A stretch of DNA of 64,000 nt from Coniferiporia sulphurascens (lineage: Eukaryota; Basidiomycota; Agaricomycetes; Hymenochaetales; Hymenochaetaceae): positions 124,001 to 188,000 of the forward strand of contig NBBA01000019.1 of assembly GCA_002794785.1 (NCBI GenBank), read 5' to 3'. The notes under the pieces are model-generated. The model saw only the letters and a list, made by a program, of their open reading frames with translations. It was not told the origin of the DNA and ran no database searches. Of this stretch, positions 33,019 to 42,657 are shown piece after piece. Position 1 is the first letter of the stretch, and each line of letters opens with the position of its first letter. A program made the translations under genes and the position numbers.

Positions 33019-35914
33019 TCCCTGGACGTTTATGCAACACAATGTTGCAACGTCCCGAGTGCACGTTGAAGCACTTGTCCACTCCTTCTCGTCAACCCCT
33101 GGTGCTACCCTTCCCCCTGCCGTTATTTTACTACAGGAACCCCCCTGGTATCCTATTGGTGCCTCCCCTTCTATGTTTGCAGCATCAGGTACGCCCGTTT
33201 TCGGCTTCCCCGCTATGCCCAACTACCACGTCTTTGTGCCCCCCTCCGCGGGAGGCACTGAACTAACACGTCCGCATGTGGTCACACTGGTTCACCAGTC
33301 TATCCCTCTGTCTTGGGTGATTTTGGATGCCTCGCGCTCCCCATCCCGAGACATACTCACGCTAATTTTTGACACTGGCCTTGGGCCGCTTTTCGTCACT
33401 AATGTATACAATCACGATGCCAATAAAAAAGAAACCATCTCCTCTCTCGCTCTTCTTGAGCTCCCTCCGAGTGCACACTGGCTGGTAGCTGGGGACTTCA
33501 ATCTCCACTCCACCCACTGGGATCATGGCACCCACTCTGCTAGCGACGCGCAAAAAGCCCGTCCTCTGGAACTCTGGGCAGCCTCACACACCATGCACAT
33601 CCTCAATCAGCCGGGCTTCAATACCCGGCGCCGCCCTTCCACCCAATTCACTCAATCAGTCATTGACCTCGCCTGGGCTTCCCCATCTTTGGAAGACCTC
33701 GCTCTGGGTGATTCCTGGACACGGTCTTGGGATACTCCATCCGGATCCGACCATGCAGTTATCACCTGGTCTGTCCCCACCTCTTCTGCACCATTCATCA
33801 ATCCCTTCCTACGCCCTAAGTATGATGACTCGCTCTCTACTGAATGGTTGGAAGCTTTGGATGAACCCCTCACAGCTGCCTTCGCCCTCTCAGGCGCCAC
33901 CTCTCACCTCCTGGACGTCAAAGTTGCCGCCATACACGCTGCGTTGGTCCTTGCCACGGATTCCTCACACCCCCCTTCTTCTAATAAGGCCGGGGGTCAC
34001 AAGGTCAAGTGGTGGGATGCTTCGTGCCATGCTCACATGGCCGCTTTGCGCGGGGCTTCCCCGGCGACTCGTACTGTGCTCCGTCATGAGTCGGCCGGTA
34101 TCTTTCGCCGTGCAAAACGCGCATGGGCGGACTCGTTTACTGCATCCATCAAGCCGGACAAAATCTGGCCAATGGCGAAATGGGCAATGGGCACCCGACG
34201 TGCCCCAATCCCCTCATTGGTTACGGGTCGCTCTACCGCGAACTCACCTGCGGAGAAGGCTTCGGCCTTCCGGTCTAAGTACTTCGGTACCCAACCTTCC
34301 GCCTCCCTCCCTCCGACATATTCTTTTGTCGCCGCCCGCCCTAAGCGTGATCATCCTATCCTTATGGAGGAACTTGACCATGCCCTCAATCTCACTTCTA
34401 ATTCGAGTGCCCCGGGCATTACAGGGGTCGGCTACCAGGCCCTCAAAAGTCTGCATGCCGTCCACAGCGTTCCACTTCTCGCACTCTATAACGAGTGCTT
34501 GAACGCGGGACACCACCCTCGTCCTTGGAAGGACACTAAGGTGGTGATGCTCCGGAAACTCAATAAGAAAGACCCTACCGCCCTCAACGCATACCGCCCT
34601 ATCACTCTCGAGGAAACCATGGGCAAATTACTTGAGAAGATCATCGCCAACCACATCCAGTTCATTGCCAACGAACTAGGTGCGCTACCCTCTACCCAAT
34701 TCGGTACCCGCCAAAAGTCGGGCGTTCTGGATGCCGCCTCGGACCTCGTAAACGACATTGAATCTGCATGGGCTAAGCACCACGTCACAACGGCTTTGGC
34801 CGTCGATGTGGCGGGTTTCTTCCCATCAGTCCAACACCCCCGCTTACTTGCCGTCCTTACAGAATTAGGGTTTCCCCCTCTCATTGTCTCCTGGGTTTTG
34901 TCTTTCGTTTCAGACCACCGCGTGGCCCTGTCCTTTGACGGATTCACCGACACACTGACCCCCATACCTAATATGGGTGTTCCCCAAGGCTCCCCCATTT
35001 CACCCATCCTGTCTGCCCTTTTTGCGACAAGCCTTCTCACCTCTCTCCAGGTCACAGACCCTCTCGTTTTCATACGCGCCTACGTGGATGATCACCTCCT
35101 CACCACCTCTTCGGGCTCCATCGCAACTAACGTTGCACGCCTCGAACAGGCTTACGTCTCGTTCTCCGCCGCATGCCGCGCTCTCGGACTCTCCTTGGAT
35201 GACGACAAATCAGAGCTCATCCACTGGACACGTCGACACGATATACGCGAAGACTCCCTCATTCACCCTATCCATCTGCCGCGCCAGGGCCTTCCGCCCC
35301 TTCGAATAATACCCTCCCGGCCCTTGCGCTGGTTGGGCATTTTTTTCGACGCGCAATTACGGTTTACGGTTCACGTCGAACGCATGTGCCTTAAGGCCAT
35401 GTCTTCCCTCCGTGCCTTGGAATTATTAGGCAACACTCTACGCGGCCTTGACCCGCTCCATCTCTGACGCCTCTACATTGGGTGCATTCTGCCGGTTCTA
35501 TTGTGGGGCTCCCCCCTTTGGTTTACCGGCATACGGCAAAAGGGCCTATGTGAGAAAATGACCTTAGTACAATCTGCTGCGTGCCGCCGTATCCTTGGAT
35601 CATGGCGCACGTCACCACACGGCCCCTCTGAAGTCCTGGCCTCCATATTGCCCATCCCCCTCCGCCTAGAGCGTACGAAATCTCGTGCGGCAATTCGATA
35701 TCTCACCACCACGCACACCCTCCTTCCTATACGCTCTCCGTGTAAAGGCTCAATCACTGCCTCCTTCGTTAACCGGGTTCCGCCCGGGTGCGAACGAGTT
35801 CCCCGATACACTCGCCTGCCGTGGATTGCCTTACCAACACTATGCCATGTAAGCATCGACCGCGCGATTGACCACTCTCAAGAAGCCCGAGACGCACTCA
35901 TTCAGTCTCACCAT

Positions 35915-36473
35915 TGTTACAATTTTCCCTTTACTCTCCTTTCCTGCGCTGACTCACTTCCTCTTCGTCATCATCAGTCAGCACAACTCCCCTATTTCTC
36001 TATCTTACTCATCCTTATTCGCCTTGCGCCATAAGACGCCATGATGACGCCTTATTGCACCATCATGACGTGCTTTGCTTACTGATCACCGTACTTGTAT
36101 TACCAAGGCTTTCCTTGAGTTTCCACGACCTTCTACAGTCTGGTAAACACACCTAACCAAGTCGCTACAGTAACAAACACATAGAGTAGCATATAAGCAT
36201 GTAACTTCAGTAGCACAAGCCCTAAGCTTGTGCTCTTTGTTCATACAAGCCCATTATCTGCTACCACCAGTCTACCGTGTGTCTCTTGGCAACTCGTCAC
36301 TCCGTCGTAACCCGACCCACTATTAGAAATCCTAACACATCATATCGTCGATCAGGAAGCCCCATCGACGATCAACCTCGACTTACGACATCTAGGAAGC
36401 CCCGTTGCCGTACCATCAGTCTCGACGATCAGGAAGCCCCGCGTCGATCACTACGTAACCATTGAGCTTAACA
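35915..36473 (+). repeat. Solo LTR (559 bp) inside the LINE, duplication ACCAT
   Basis: It begins TGTTACAATT, ends GAGCTTAACA (TGTTA...TAACA ends) and is flanked by ACCAT on both sides (35910-35914 and 36474-36478). Removing it with one ACCAT restores an uninterrupted LINE frame (SHHGLIDRLKEV). There is no internal retroelement sequence, so it is a recombination remnant of an LTR retrotransposon. Three further copies lie at 48303, 48960 and 61364. It contains a TATAAGCATG promoter-like box, a stem-loop at 36212-36234 and three AGGAAGCCCC repeats. Confidence 0.95.
36212..36234 (+). other. Stem-loop conserved in all four solo LTRs
   Basis: AGCACAAGC, a 5-nt loop, then GCTTGTGCT: a perfect 9-bp stem, about 30 bp after the TATA-like box. 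It is present unchanged in the other three LTR copies. Its place suggests a structure in the R region near the transcript start or polyadenylation site. Confidence 0.7.
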
Positions 36474-37604
36474 ACCATGGTCTTATTGACCGACTGAAGG
36501 AAGTTCCCTCTCGCCTCCTCATCTATACTGACGGCTCCCGAAAGGGCTCGTCTCCATCCTCCTACTCTGGCGGCTCCGCCGGCGTTTGGTTCTATCGCGG
36601 TGAGGCTGTCCTCACACGCGAATCCTATCTCGGTTCATCAGTCCACGCTACGGACTGCGAACTGGCCGCTCTTGCTGATGCCGCATGGCTACTAGCATAC
36701 TCTTACGATTTGCACCCTGCTGTCACACAAGTGGAAATCTACACCGACTGCGAAGTAGCTCTTACACTCTTGGCCGACCCTCGTCCGGCCCCAGGCGTCA
36801 ACGTTGCCCTTCTCATCCGGAAATGCCTCAGAATTGCTACCAAGCGGTTCCCTAGTGTATTCTTTCACCTACACTGGGTCCCGGGACACTCCGATGTGGA
36901 AGGAAACGAATTTGCTGACGTTCTCGCCTCTGGCATTGCAGACAACCCTCCACCGGGCACTACCCAGTTCCCGCCTACTATACGCTTCCTGCGGGAAGCC
37001 GCATCCTCTACGGCGCTCACGCAATGGAAGAACGACTGGGCTTTGGCCTGTCGCAAATCCCGAGGCACGTCTGACGCCCATTCCATGGGCGCTACTCAGA
37101 CCCCCTCGCCTAAGCCGTCTGCTCTCATGCAGAATCTCACCATGGGCCGTCACACAAAGTGCAAAGTTTTCCGGACACTCCTTGGACACGCCGGTTTTGG
37201 CACATACTTCGGACGTATTCCAGGACGCGACCCCTTGTGCCCCTTCTGTCACGTACCAGAGACTCGAGCTCATCTCCTGCTCTCTTGCCCTAATACACTT
37301 GCTGCTCGTAGAGCGGTGTGGAAAACACCTTTACCCTCCACGGAAGCCCAATGGTTTTCCAAGGACGGTCTCCCAATTCTGGCTTCGTTCCTCGACGCTC
37401 ACCCCGCCTTCGAAGCGGAACCCATCCTCGTCTTTGACCCGGGCGGCCCTATGGTGGTACATATCTCTGACTCTGGTTTCGCCACTGGCAACTAAGTCAG
37501 TTACCACTTTTCCCTTTTTACTGGCGTTTGCCCAGCCCCCATCTCCACTTACGGTGCCCCATCACAATTTATTCCCTCTATAACAATCACCATCTCACAC
37601 AATA

Positions 37605-37624
37605 CAGGGGCCTAAAGGCCCCTG
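37605..37624 (+). other. 3' stem-loop of the LINE
   Basis: CAGGGGCC-TAAA-GGCCCCTG: a perfect 8-bp stem with a 4-nt loop, 64 bp before the element's end. Several LINEs use a 3' stem-loop as the reverse-transcriptase recognition signal. The element at 47774 has a similar hairpin at a similar distance from its end. Confidence 0.75.
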
Positions 37625-37688
37625 GAGCGTATTTTGTACTAGATAGTCATGACGCGCTATAGAAATGCATTTAAAAAAATAAAAAAAA

Positions 37689-37702
37689 AGTAGACTGTGT
37701 TC
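37689..37702. repeat. Target-site duplication of the LINE, right copy
   Basis: Exact repeat of 30659-30672. It ends 6 bp before the thioesterase ATG, so the insertion is in that gene's 5' leader. Confidence 0.95.
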
Positions 37703-37708
37703 TCCCCC

Positions 37709-38242
37709 ATGGCACCCGCAAAATCCCAGCATGAGAGCTTTCATCGCTCGAGGAAGGACTATCACTATTTTATAACATACCGTACACGCTGGAGCGATAA
37801 CGACCAGTATTCGCATGTAAACAACGCCGTCTACTACCACCTCATCGACTCTATCGTCAACACGTATCTCGCTGAGCGCTGCGGATGCGATCCCTCCACA
37901 CCGTCGTCTACATCTACGGCTGATCACCCTCCGATCGGTCTTGTCGTCTCTTCCTTTTGCAACTTTTTCGCGCCGTTGGCATTTCCCGAGCCCGTCACAC
38001 TTGGTCTGAGGGTCGTGCGCCTCGGCACGAGCTCAGTCTCGTACGAGGTTGGATTCTTCGCGGGCCTCGAGGTGGAGAAAGGGGATGATGCAGCAAAGGC
38101 GGTGGGCGGGTATACGCACGTTTTCGTGGACCGTGCGGAGAGGCGGCCCGTGAAGGAGATGAGCGTAGATCTCAGAGATGGACTGCGCGCGATCCTTATT
38201 GAAAACCTAGGGGTCGTTGAAGAGACGATGTCGAAACTCTGA
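37709..38242 (+). CDS. Acyl-CoA thioesterase, single hotdog domain (4HBT family)
   Basis: 177 aa, no intron. The hotdog fold is recognisable from YRTRWSDNDQYSHVNNAVYY (the family's R-x-x-D-x-D-x-x-x-H-V-N-N active-site strand and helix), then LVVSSFCNFFAPLAFPEPVT and LGTSSVSYEVGFF. Members hydrolyse acyl-CoA thioesters. The ATG at 37709 is the first in frame and lies 6 bp after a LINE insertion, so the original promoter is now about 7 kb upstream, beyond the element. The gene converges with a second, unrelated-type thioesterase (38412-39789). Confidence 0.9.
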   Translation: MAPAKSQHESFHRSRKDYHYFITYRTRWSDNDQYSHVNNAVYYHLIDSIVNTYLAERCGCDPSTPSSTSTADHPPIGLVVSSFCNFFAPLAFPEPVTLGLRVVRLGTSSVSYEVGFFAGLEVEKGDDAAKAVGGYTHVFVDRAERRPVKEMSVDLRDGLRAILIENLGVVEETMSKL

Positions 38243-38411
38243 TACGTGCAAAACTCTGCTGGATCTGTTTTCCGTATCTCTACGTCCTGGCTCATCTTCA
38301 ACCAAGTCAACCATCCTTTCATTCACCCTTGATTGTCTTCGCTACTCCAATAAAGACAACATTTGACTGCCCTAACTCGCTGTGGGAGAACGGATACATC
38401 TGCTATCAAGT

Positions 38412-39789
38412 TTACAAGCGGCTAGTGCCTCCCATCAGCCTTTCTGCTAAATCCCCTTTCTCCGCTGAAATCGTCAGCGCCATCTGCGTTGATACAGCTA
38501 GACACACTTGCTTCTCCCGCCAATCAGGGTCTACCATAGTATCTGCTCCAGACCCCGGTGTTGCCGAATTCGAGTTAGTGCCGATGGTGGACGGCGCCGT
38601 CCATAATTCTACGTACTCGTCATGCCGACCGGCAGACATGAAGCGTGCAGATGAATATAGTCCAACCGTCCGGGGCGATGATGGGGGCGAACCAGCCTGG
38701 GTCGGAAAGAAGGAAGGGATCCGGGACTTAAACTCGATCGTGAGGACAACCGTAGCGAACCAGCTAACAGCGTTGTACCAGTCCAGAGGATTGTGGTAAG
38801 CCGTGCGTGGATAGGGAAAGGAGCTGGTGGGCGTACCTAGGCCCTGGCCGTCGCTCGGGAGGGAGCAGGTCCGGTAGGTTCTTCATGCAGTCAACGAGAA
38901 ATGGGACCATCGCGAGCTCTAGTGGTGTATCCTCACTGTGTGCCAGCTGGACCCATGCGCCCCACTCCAATCCATTATTTAATGGATCAGGAAGCTCAGA
39001 ACCTTTCTGTATTCTGTCCGTCTGGGAGCGGCCCTGTGCCCTTTCAGCATTGAGCGCCGCAAAGTATGGGTCCTCCGCTTTGATTTGATAAAGGAACTTA
39101 GGACTAGGCTTGTCGGGGGTGACAGAGGCGGGGTGACGTGTGAGCGGAATGCGTCTTGCGAGCGGGTATGGAGGCGCGAGCGTCATATGGTCCTTCGGGG
39201 ACGCGCAGGAAACATCGGGGAGTACACCATAGACGAGGCGCGCGGCCACCCGCGTCTTTCCCTGTGTGTACAGACGGATAGATGGCGTGTTTTAGTACAG
39301 AACATAGATAATGCGCGGATATGGGCGAGATTGTCCTCACATTCTGCACCAAATCTGCCTCCACATTTGTGAGGCGCTTCCCCTCACGAATGGTTCTCAC
39401 GCGCACCTCGCATGCATCGGCATCGAGGGGCTGCAGGAAGTGCGCGGTGACATGAATAATGTCAGGGTGCAAGGTTGAAGATTGCAAGGCGCCTGCTGCG
39501 GACAGTATTATGCCAACGGCGTAGCCTGAAGGTATCTAGTATTAGATTTTGGATACAGCGGTACATGTATGTGACGATGCTACAACCTCCATGAGGGATT
39601 CTGTGAGAACAGAATTATGATGAATAGTTTGAATAGAATTTCTTTAGAACTTGATTAAGACAAAGACGGTGGTTAAGTAAAACCTTACTTTCCGATACAC
39701 CAATTCTTGGATACGTTTCCTTCGTAAATGGCGTATCCACCTTGAGAGTTCCGCGAGAAAGTCGTCCTTAGTGCGTCCTTCAGACTCAT
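38412..39789 (-). CDS. TesB-like acyl-CoA thioesterase (double hotdog)
   Basis: 358 aa from exons 39789-39689, 39600-39587, 39525-39341, 39261-38837 and 38763-38412. The N-terminus MSLKDALRTTFSRNSQGGYA is followed by NWCIGKIPHGGYAVGIILSA, where the family's GGY motif is assembled across a 14-nt exon (codons IPHG). The first hotdog continues SSTLHPDIIHVTAHFLQPLD. The second includes VVLTIEFKSRIPSF, TVGLYSSARFMSAGRHDEYV and QVCLAVSTQMALT. Fungal proteins of this type are acyl-CoA thioesterases, often peroxisomal; I see no clear C-terminal PTS1 (it ends GTSRL). The exon chain keeps frame throughout. Confidence 0.86.
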
Positions 39790-40231
39790 GACGGGTCGGC
39801 CTGTAGACTTCTGACGAGAGAGCACTTAAATGTAACACTCAGCAATCCGTCGGACCGGTGACAAGTTGTCCGGTATCACACAAGAGTGGATTGATAATTC
39901 AGGTGCAGCTATCAGTGTCGGCCATCGGGTCATGTGAAAAGATTGGTTTGGTTTCGGCCTTTTCGAGGCGTGTGCCCGAATGCTCTGAAAAAGCTGGATA
40001 TATTCGAGTCGCAAAATACGAGATACGCGTACATGTACAATGGATAGGATACTTATTGTAACGAAGTACATGCTAAAATTGGGTATCTTAGCAGATGGCA
40101 TGATAACATGTACAGGGCAGGATTTATACTGAGAAAACCCGGCCGTAGTATCTAACGTGCTAGATTATACAGAGGACCTCGGCCAGCACTGTAAGTGATA
40201 GACGGGAGGACCACACGAACCAATGGCCTTT
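39790..40231. other. Intergenic region between two minus-strand genes
   Basis: About 440 bp, holding the promoter of the TesB-like gene and the 3' end of the kinase transcript; no other feature seen. Confidence 0.4.
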
Positions 40232-42327
40232 TCACGAGAGCGCCTCGAGCACCTCGTGGATTGTCGGGCGCTTCTGCGGGTCGGCATCCCAGCAGCGTAA
40301 CAAAAGATTCCACAAGTTGTCATCAAGGCCACGTTCGGCGTACACGGGCCCCACAGGGCGGTTCGGTCGCACGCCGTGCTGCATCTCAATGAGCACCTGA
40401 GGCGTGCGTTTTATGTGTGCGAATGGGTAGGTATCCGTCATCAACTGTGAATACTGTCAGATACAGAAAGAGAAAGCAGAAGGGTTCAAATGGTGCTAAC
40501 CTCGAGAACGGTCATACCGTAGGCGAAGATGTCAGCAGCGGGCGAGAGGATACCAGTGGCAGAGCAGAGCTCCGGCGCAAACCACCTGTACGACTCCGAA
40601 ATGCCTCGGCTTTGGGTAAATGGCATACCGGTCATTTCTTCCATGATCTGTGCGAAAGAACGAAAACATTAGTGTAAGTATTTAGACATCAAGATGCAAA
40701 ACTCAAAATAAAAACTAACCTTCGACAACCCGAAATCGGCGAGCAAAGGATTACCTCTGTCATCGATGAGGATGTTCGCCTGTTATTATTTCATTAAAAG
40801 AGGACTGGAGCTGTTAGACGTCAACTACGCACAGCCTTGATATCACCATGGGCGATGGGCGGGTCCTGCGAGTGGAGCAGCCTGAGACCTTCTGCGATGC
40901 GCCGAATCTGCACCATCACAGACAAAATAATCAGACGAGTGTCATGCATCAAAGGAGATCTACGAACAATTCGCCTCCTGTCGACGGTCGGGAACTTTCT
41001 AACATACGACAAGGATTCGCCATACTGCATCCATGGGCTGACCATGTACCTATCGCTTGAAATAAGCGCTCGTTGAAAATGGAATACAAAGTGTCGGCAC
41101 ATACGGATACGGTCCATCATCAAGACACGCGCCCCAGAACGGAAGAATGTACTCCCCCTTATCGAGGTCGTACATTGTCCGCCAAATTTTTACTTCACGA
41201 AGGAAACGCTGAAAAGGCAGGAATCCATAAGTGCCTATATAACTTCGCAAATAGAACACATATGGAAATCGTACGTCTCGTATCTTAGGAGAAACCTCGA
41301 CTCCACGAATTACCTTGATCGCACATGGTGCAGATCCGAGATATTCGCCCTGCCAGATGTCAAACGCCGCGCTCCCTCCCACGGGGTGACTACTCGTGCG
41401 ACGGACTTCCCCATGCTTGAGCTCTATCCCGGGCAGCAGCTGGCCAGATGACTGTTGTATACCGAAGAGATTGACAGCAAGTCCTTTGTGGTATCGGTCG
41501 CCCATATTATACTCCCCCATGTACTATGTCCATGCATTAGTGAAGTCCAGTTTAGATTATTCTCAGAAGACGTACGTTCTGCATGTTGCCCATAACACTC
41601 GCGACCACGGGCGGCTGAGAGTTACAAGCTTCACTCGTAATATCGAGTCTGTTCTTAATATCTGACAAGAACCCGATAACTTCCTTATGATTCGAATGGA
41701 GCCTGTCATCAACTGACGCTGTCCAGCTGTGGATCTCCATATGCGAAGTGATCTGTTGCATTGGATCAAGATTTATGAGCATTTTCGTTATAATCTTGAG
41801 AGAGTACGAACCTGGAAAGATGTCAAGAAACTCGTGATGGCTTGATTGCATCGCTTGACATCGTCAGCAATCTGGTCTTGAAGAAAGAACTGCTTGACTG
41901 TAGGAATCGTTGCCCAGGCAACCATTCGTTGTTTGATATCATTCAATAACCTTTGGTAGGAGTGATTTTAGTGAAGGGAGGGATAAAAAGTGAAATTAGC
42001 CAAACATACTCGACGGTCGTTTCAACGAGTGAGTTTAGCTTTTCCGGTGCATATTGACTGCTATTATCCCTGAGCGCATAGAGAAGACCTTCGCAGCGAG
42101 AGCCGAGGCTTAAAACTTCGCCTCTGCGATGAACATTAGCAACCTTGCTGTGCTCATGTTGCAACGCTAACTTACTTGTTTACTTTAACATTGTCGCAAA
42201 GCTTCAAAATGGCAATGGTAACACCGACCGCAGGCCCGAGGTACGGAACGGGTGCGAAATTGGCGGCGAGGGCTGCAGCCGCCCCAACGGAAGCTGATGC
42301 AACGCGAAGACTTGACTTAGACATCAT
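40232..42327 (-). CDS. TKL-like protein kinase with N-terminal helical (MLKL-NTD-like) domain
   Basis: About 505 aa from eleven exons: 42327-42176, 42123-42010, 41950-41812, 41752-41576, 41523-41275, 41208-41105, 41055-40968, 40907-40833, 40779-40720, 40647-40501 and 40444-40232. Residues 1 to about 200 form a helical region that begins with a hydrophobic helix (VASASVGAAAALAANFAPVP) and continues with amphipathic helices (RCEGLLYALRDN, FLSDIKNRLD), as in the four-helix N-domains of MLKL-like kinases. The kinase domain shows CAIKVIRG (Lys), FLREVKIW (Glu), HGDIKAANILIDD (catalytic Asp kept, HRD Arg replaced by Gly), ADFGLSK, APELC, ADIFAYGMTVLE and RCWDADPQKRPTIHEVL. It looks active. It is divergent from the unassigned gene at 42658. 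Confidence 0.85.
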
Positions 42328-42657
42328 CACCAAGGACCAACGAAACCGTCTTTAGGAAGGGCGCTAGTGAAGCCGTCCGTGTCGAGAACTACAGAGTCGG
42401 CCGTGCGGTCGGAGGGCGTACTAGCGAAGTGCGATGGTCTGACGGTTGTTTGGAACAGAATGCCCCTCCGGGGAGTCCTATATAAAGTCCTGGGAGAAGG
42501 TTAAGATCGATAAGCGCTTCAAAGGTATCCATTATGTTGATGCGCAGCCTTCACCAGGACGCTGTGCAAAGGCCGCAACGTGAAGGTCTAGTTGCTGACG
42601 CGTGGGATATTCAATGACCGCGCGGCGCACTGCCTACTCTCTTTCAATGGGACCGCC
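42328..42657. other. Shared divergent promoter region
   Basis: About 330 bp between the kinase (minus) and the next gene (plus). A TATATAAAG-like box is visible near 42479-42486 (plus strand). A bidirectional promoter is likely. Confidence 0.45.

Larger units (their letters stand above)
33011..37495 (+). pseudogene. LINE ORF2: endonuclease, reverse transcriptase, RNase H, zinc finger
   Basis: It starts at the ATG at 33011, which overlaps the ORF1 stop (ATGAGTAG). Apurinic-type endonuclease motifs: FMQHNVATS, ILLQEPPW, VAGDFNLHSTHW, SDHAVITW. Reverse transcriptase: ALAVDVAGFFPSVQHP, MGVPQGSPISPIL, IRAYVDDHLL. RNase H: IYTDGSRKG, DCELAALADAAWL, IYTDCEVALTLL, HWVPGHSDVEGNEFAD. Last, a CCHC finger CPFCHVPETRAHLLLSC. 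A TGA at 35465-35467 interrupts it after the reverse transcriptase (DPLHL-stop-RLYIG). A solo LTR plus its 5-bp duplication (564 bp, a multiple of three) splits it between reverse transcriptase and RNase H. All catalytic residues I can check are intact. Confidence 0.9.
30673..37688 (+). mobile_element. Full-length non-LTR retrotransposon (LINE, Tad1-like with RNase H)
   Basis: Bounded by a perfect 14-bp duplication, with a 60-bp 5' UTR, two overlapping ORFs, a 3' stem-loop and an A-rich tail (AAATGCATTTAAAAAAATAAAAAAAAA). The element is about 6.45 kb once the solo LTR at 35915-36473 and its duplication are removed. Domain order is gag-like ORF1 with CCHC knuckles, then endonuclease, reverse transcriptase, RNase H and a CCHC zinc finger, which is that of fungal Tad1-type LINEs. 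Each ORF is broken only by TGA codons (three in all). It landed in the 5' UTR or promoter of the thioesterase at 37709. Confidence 0.95.

Noticed and set aside
36277..36465. Small reading frame with Arg/Pro-rich translation inside the solo LTR
   Set aside because: It arises from the AGGAAGCCCC repeats and is not preserved in the other LTR copies.
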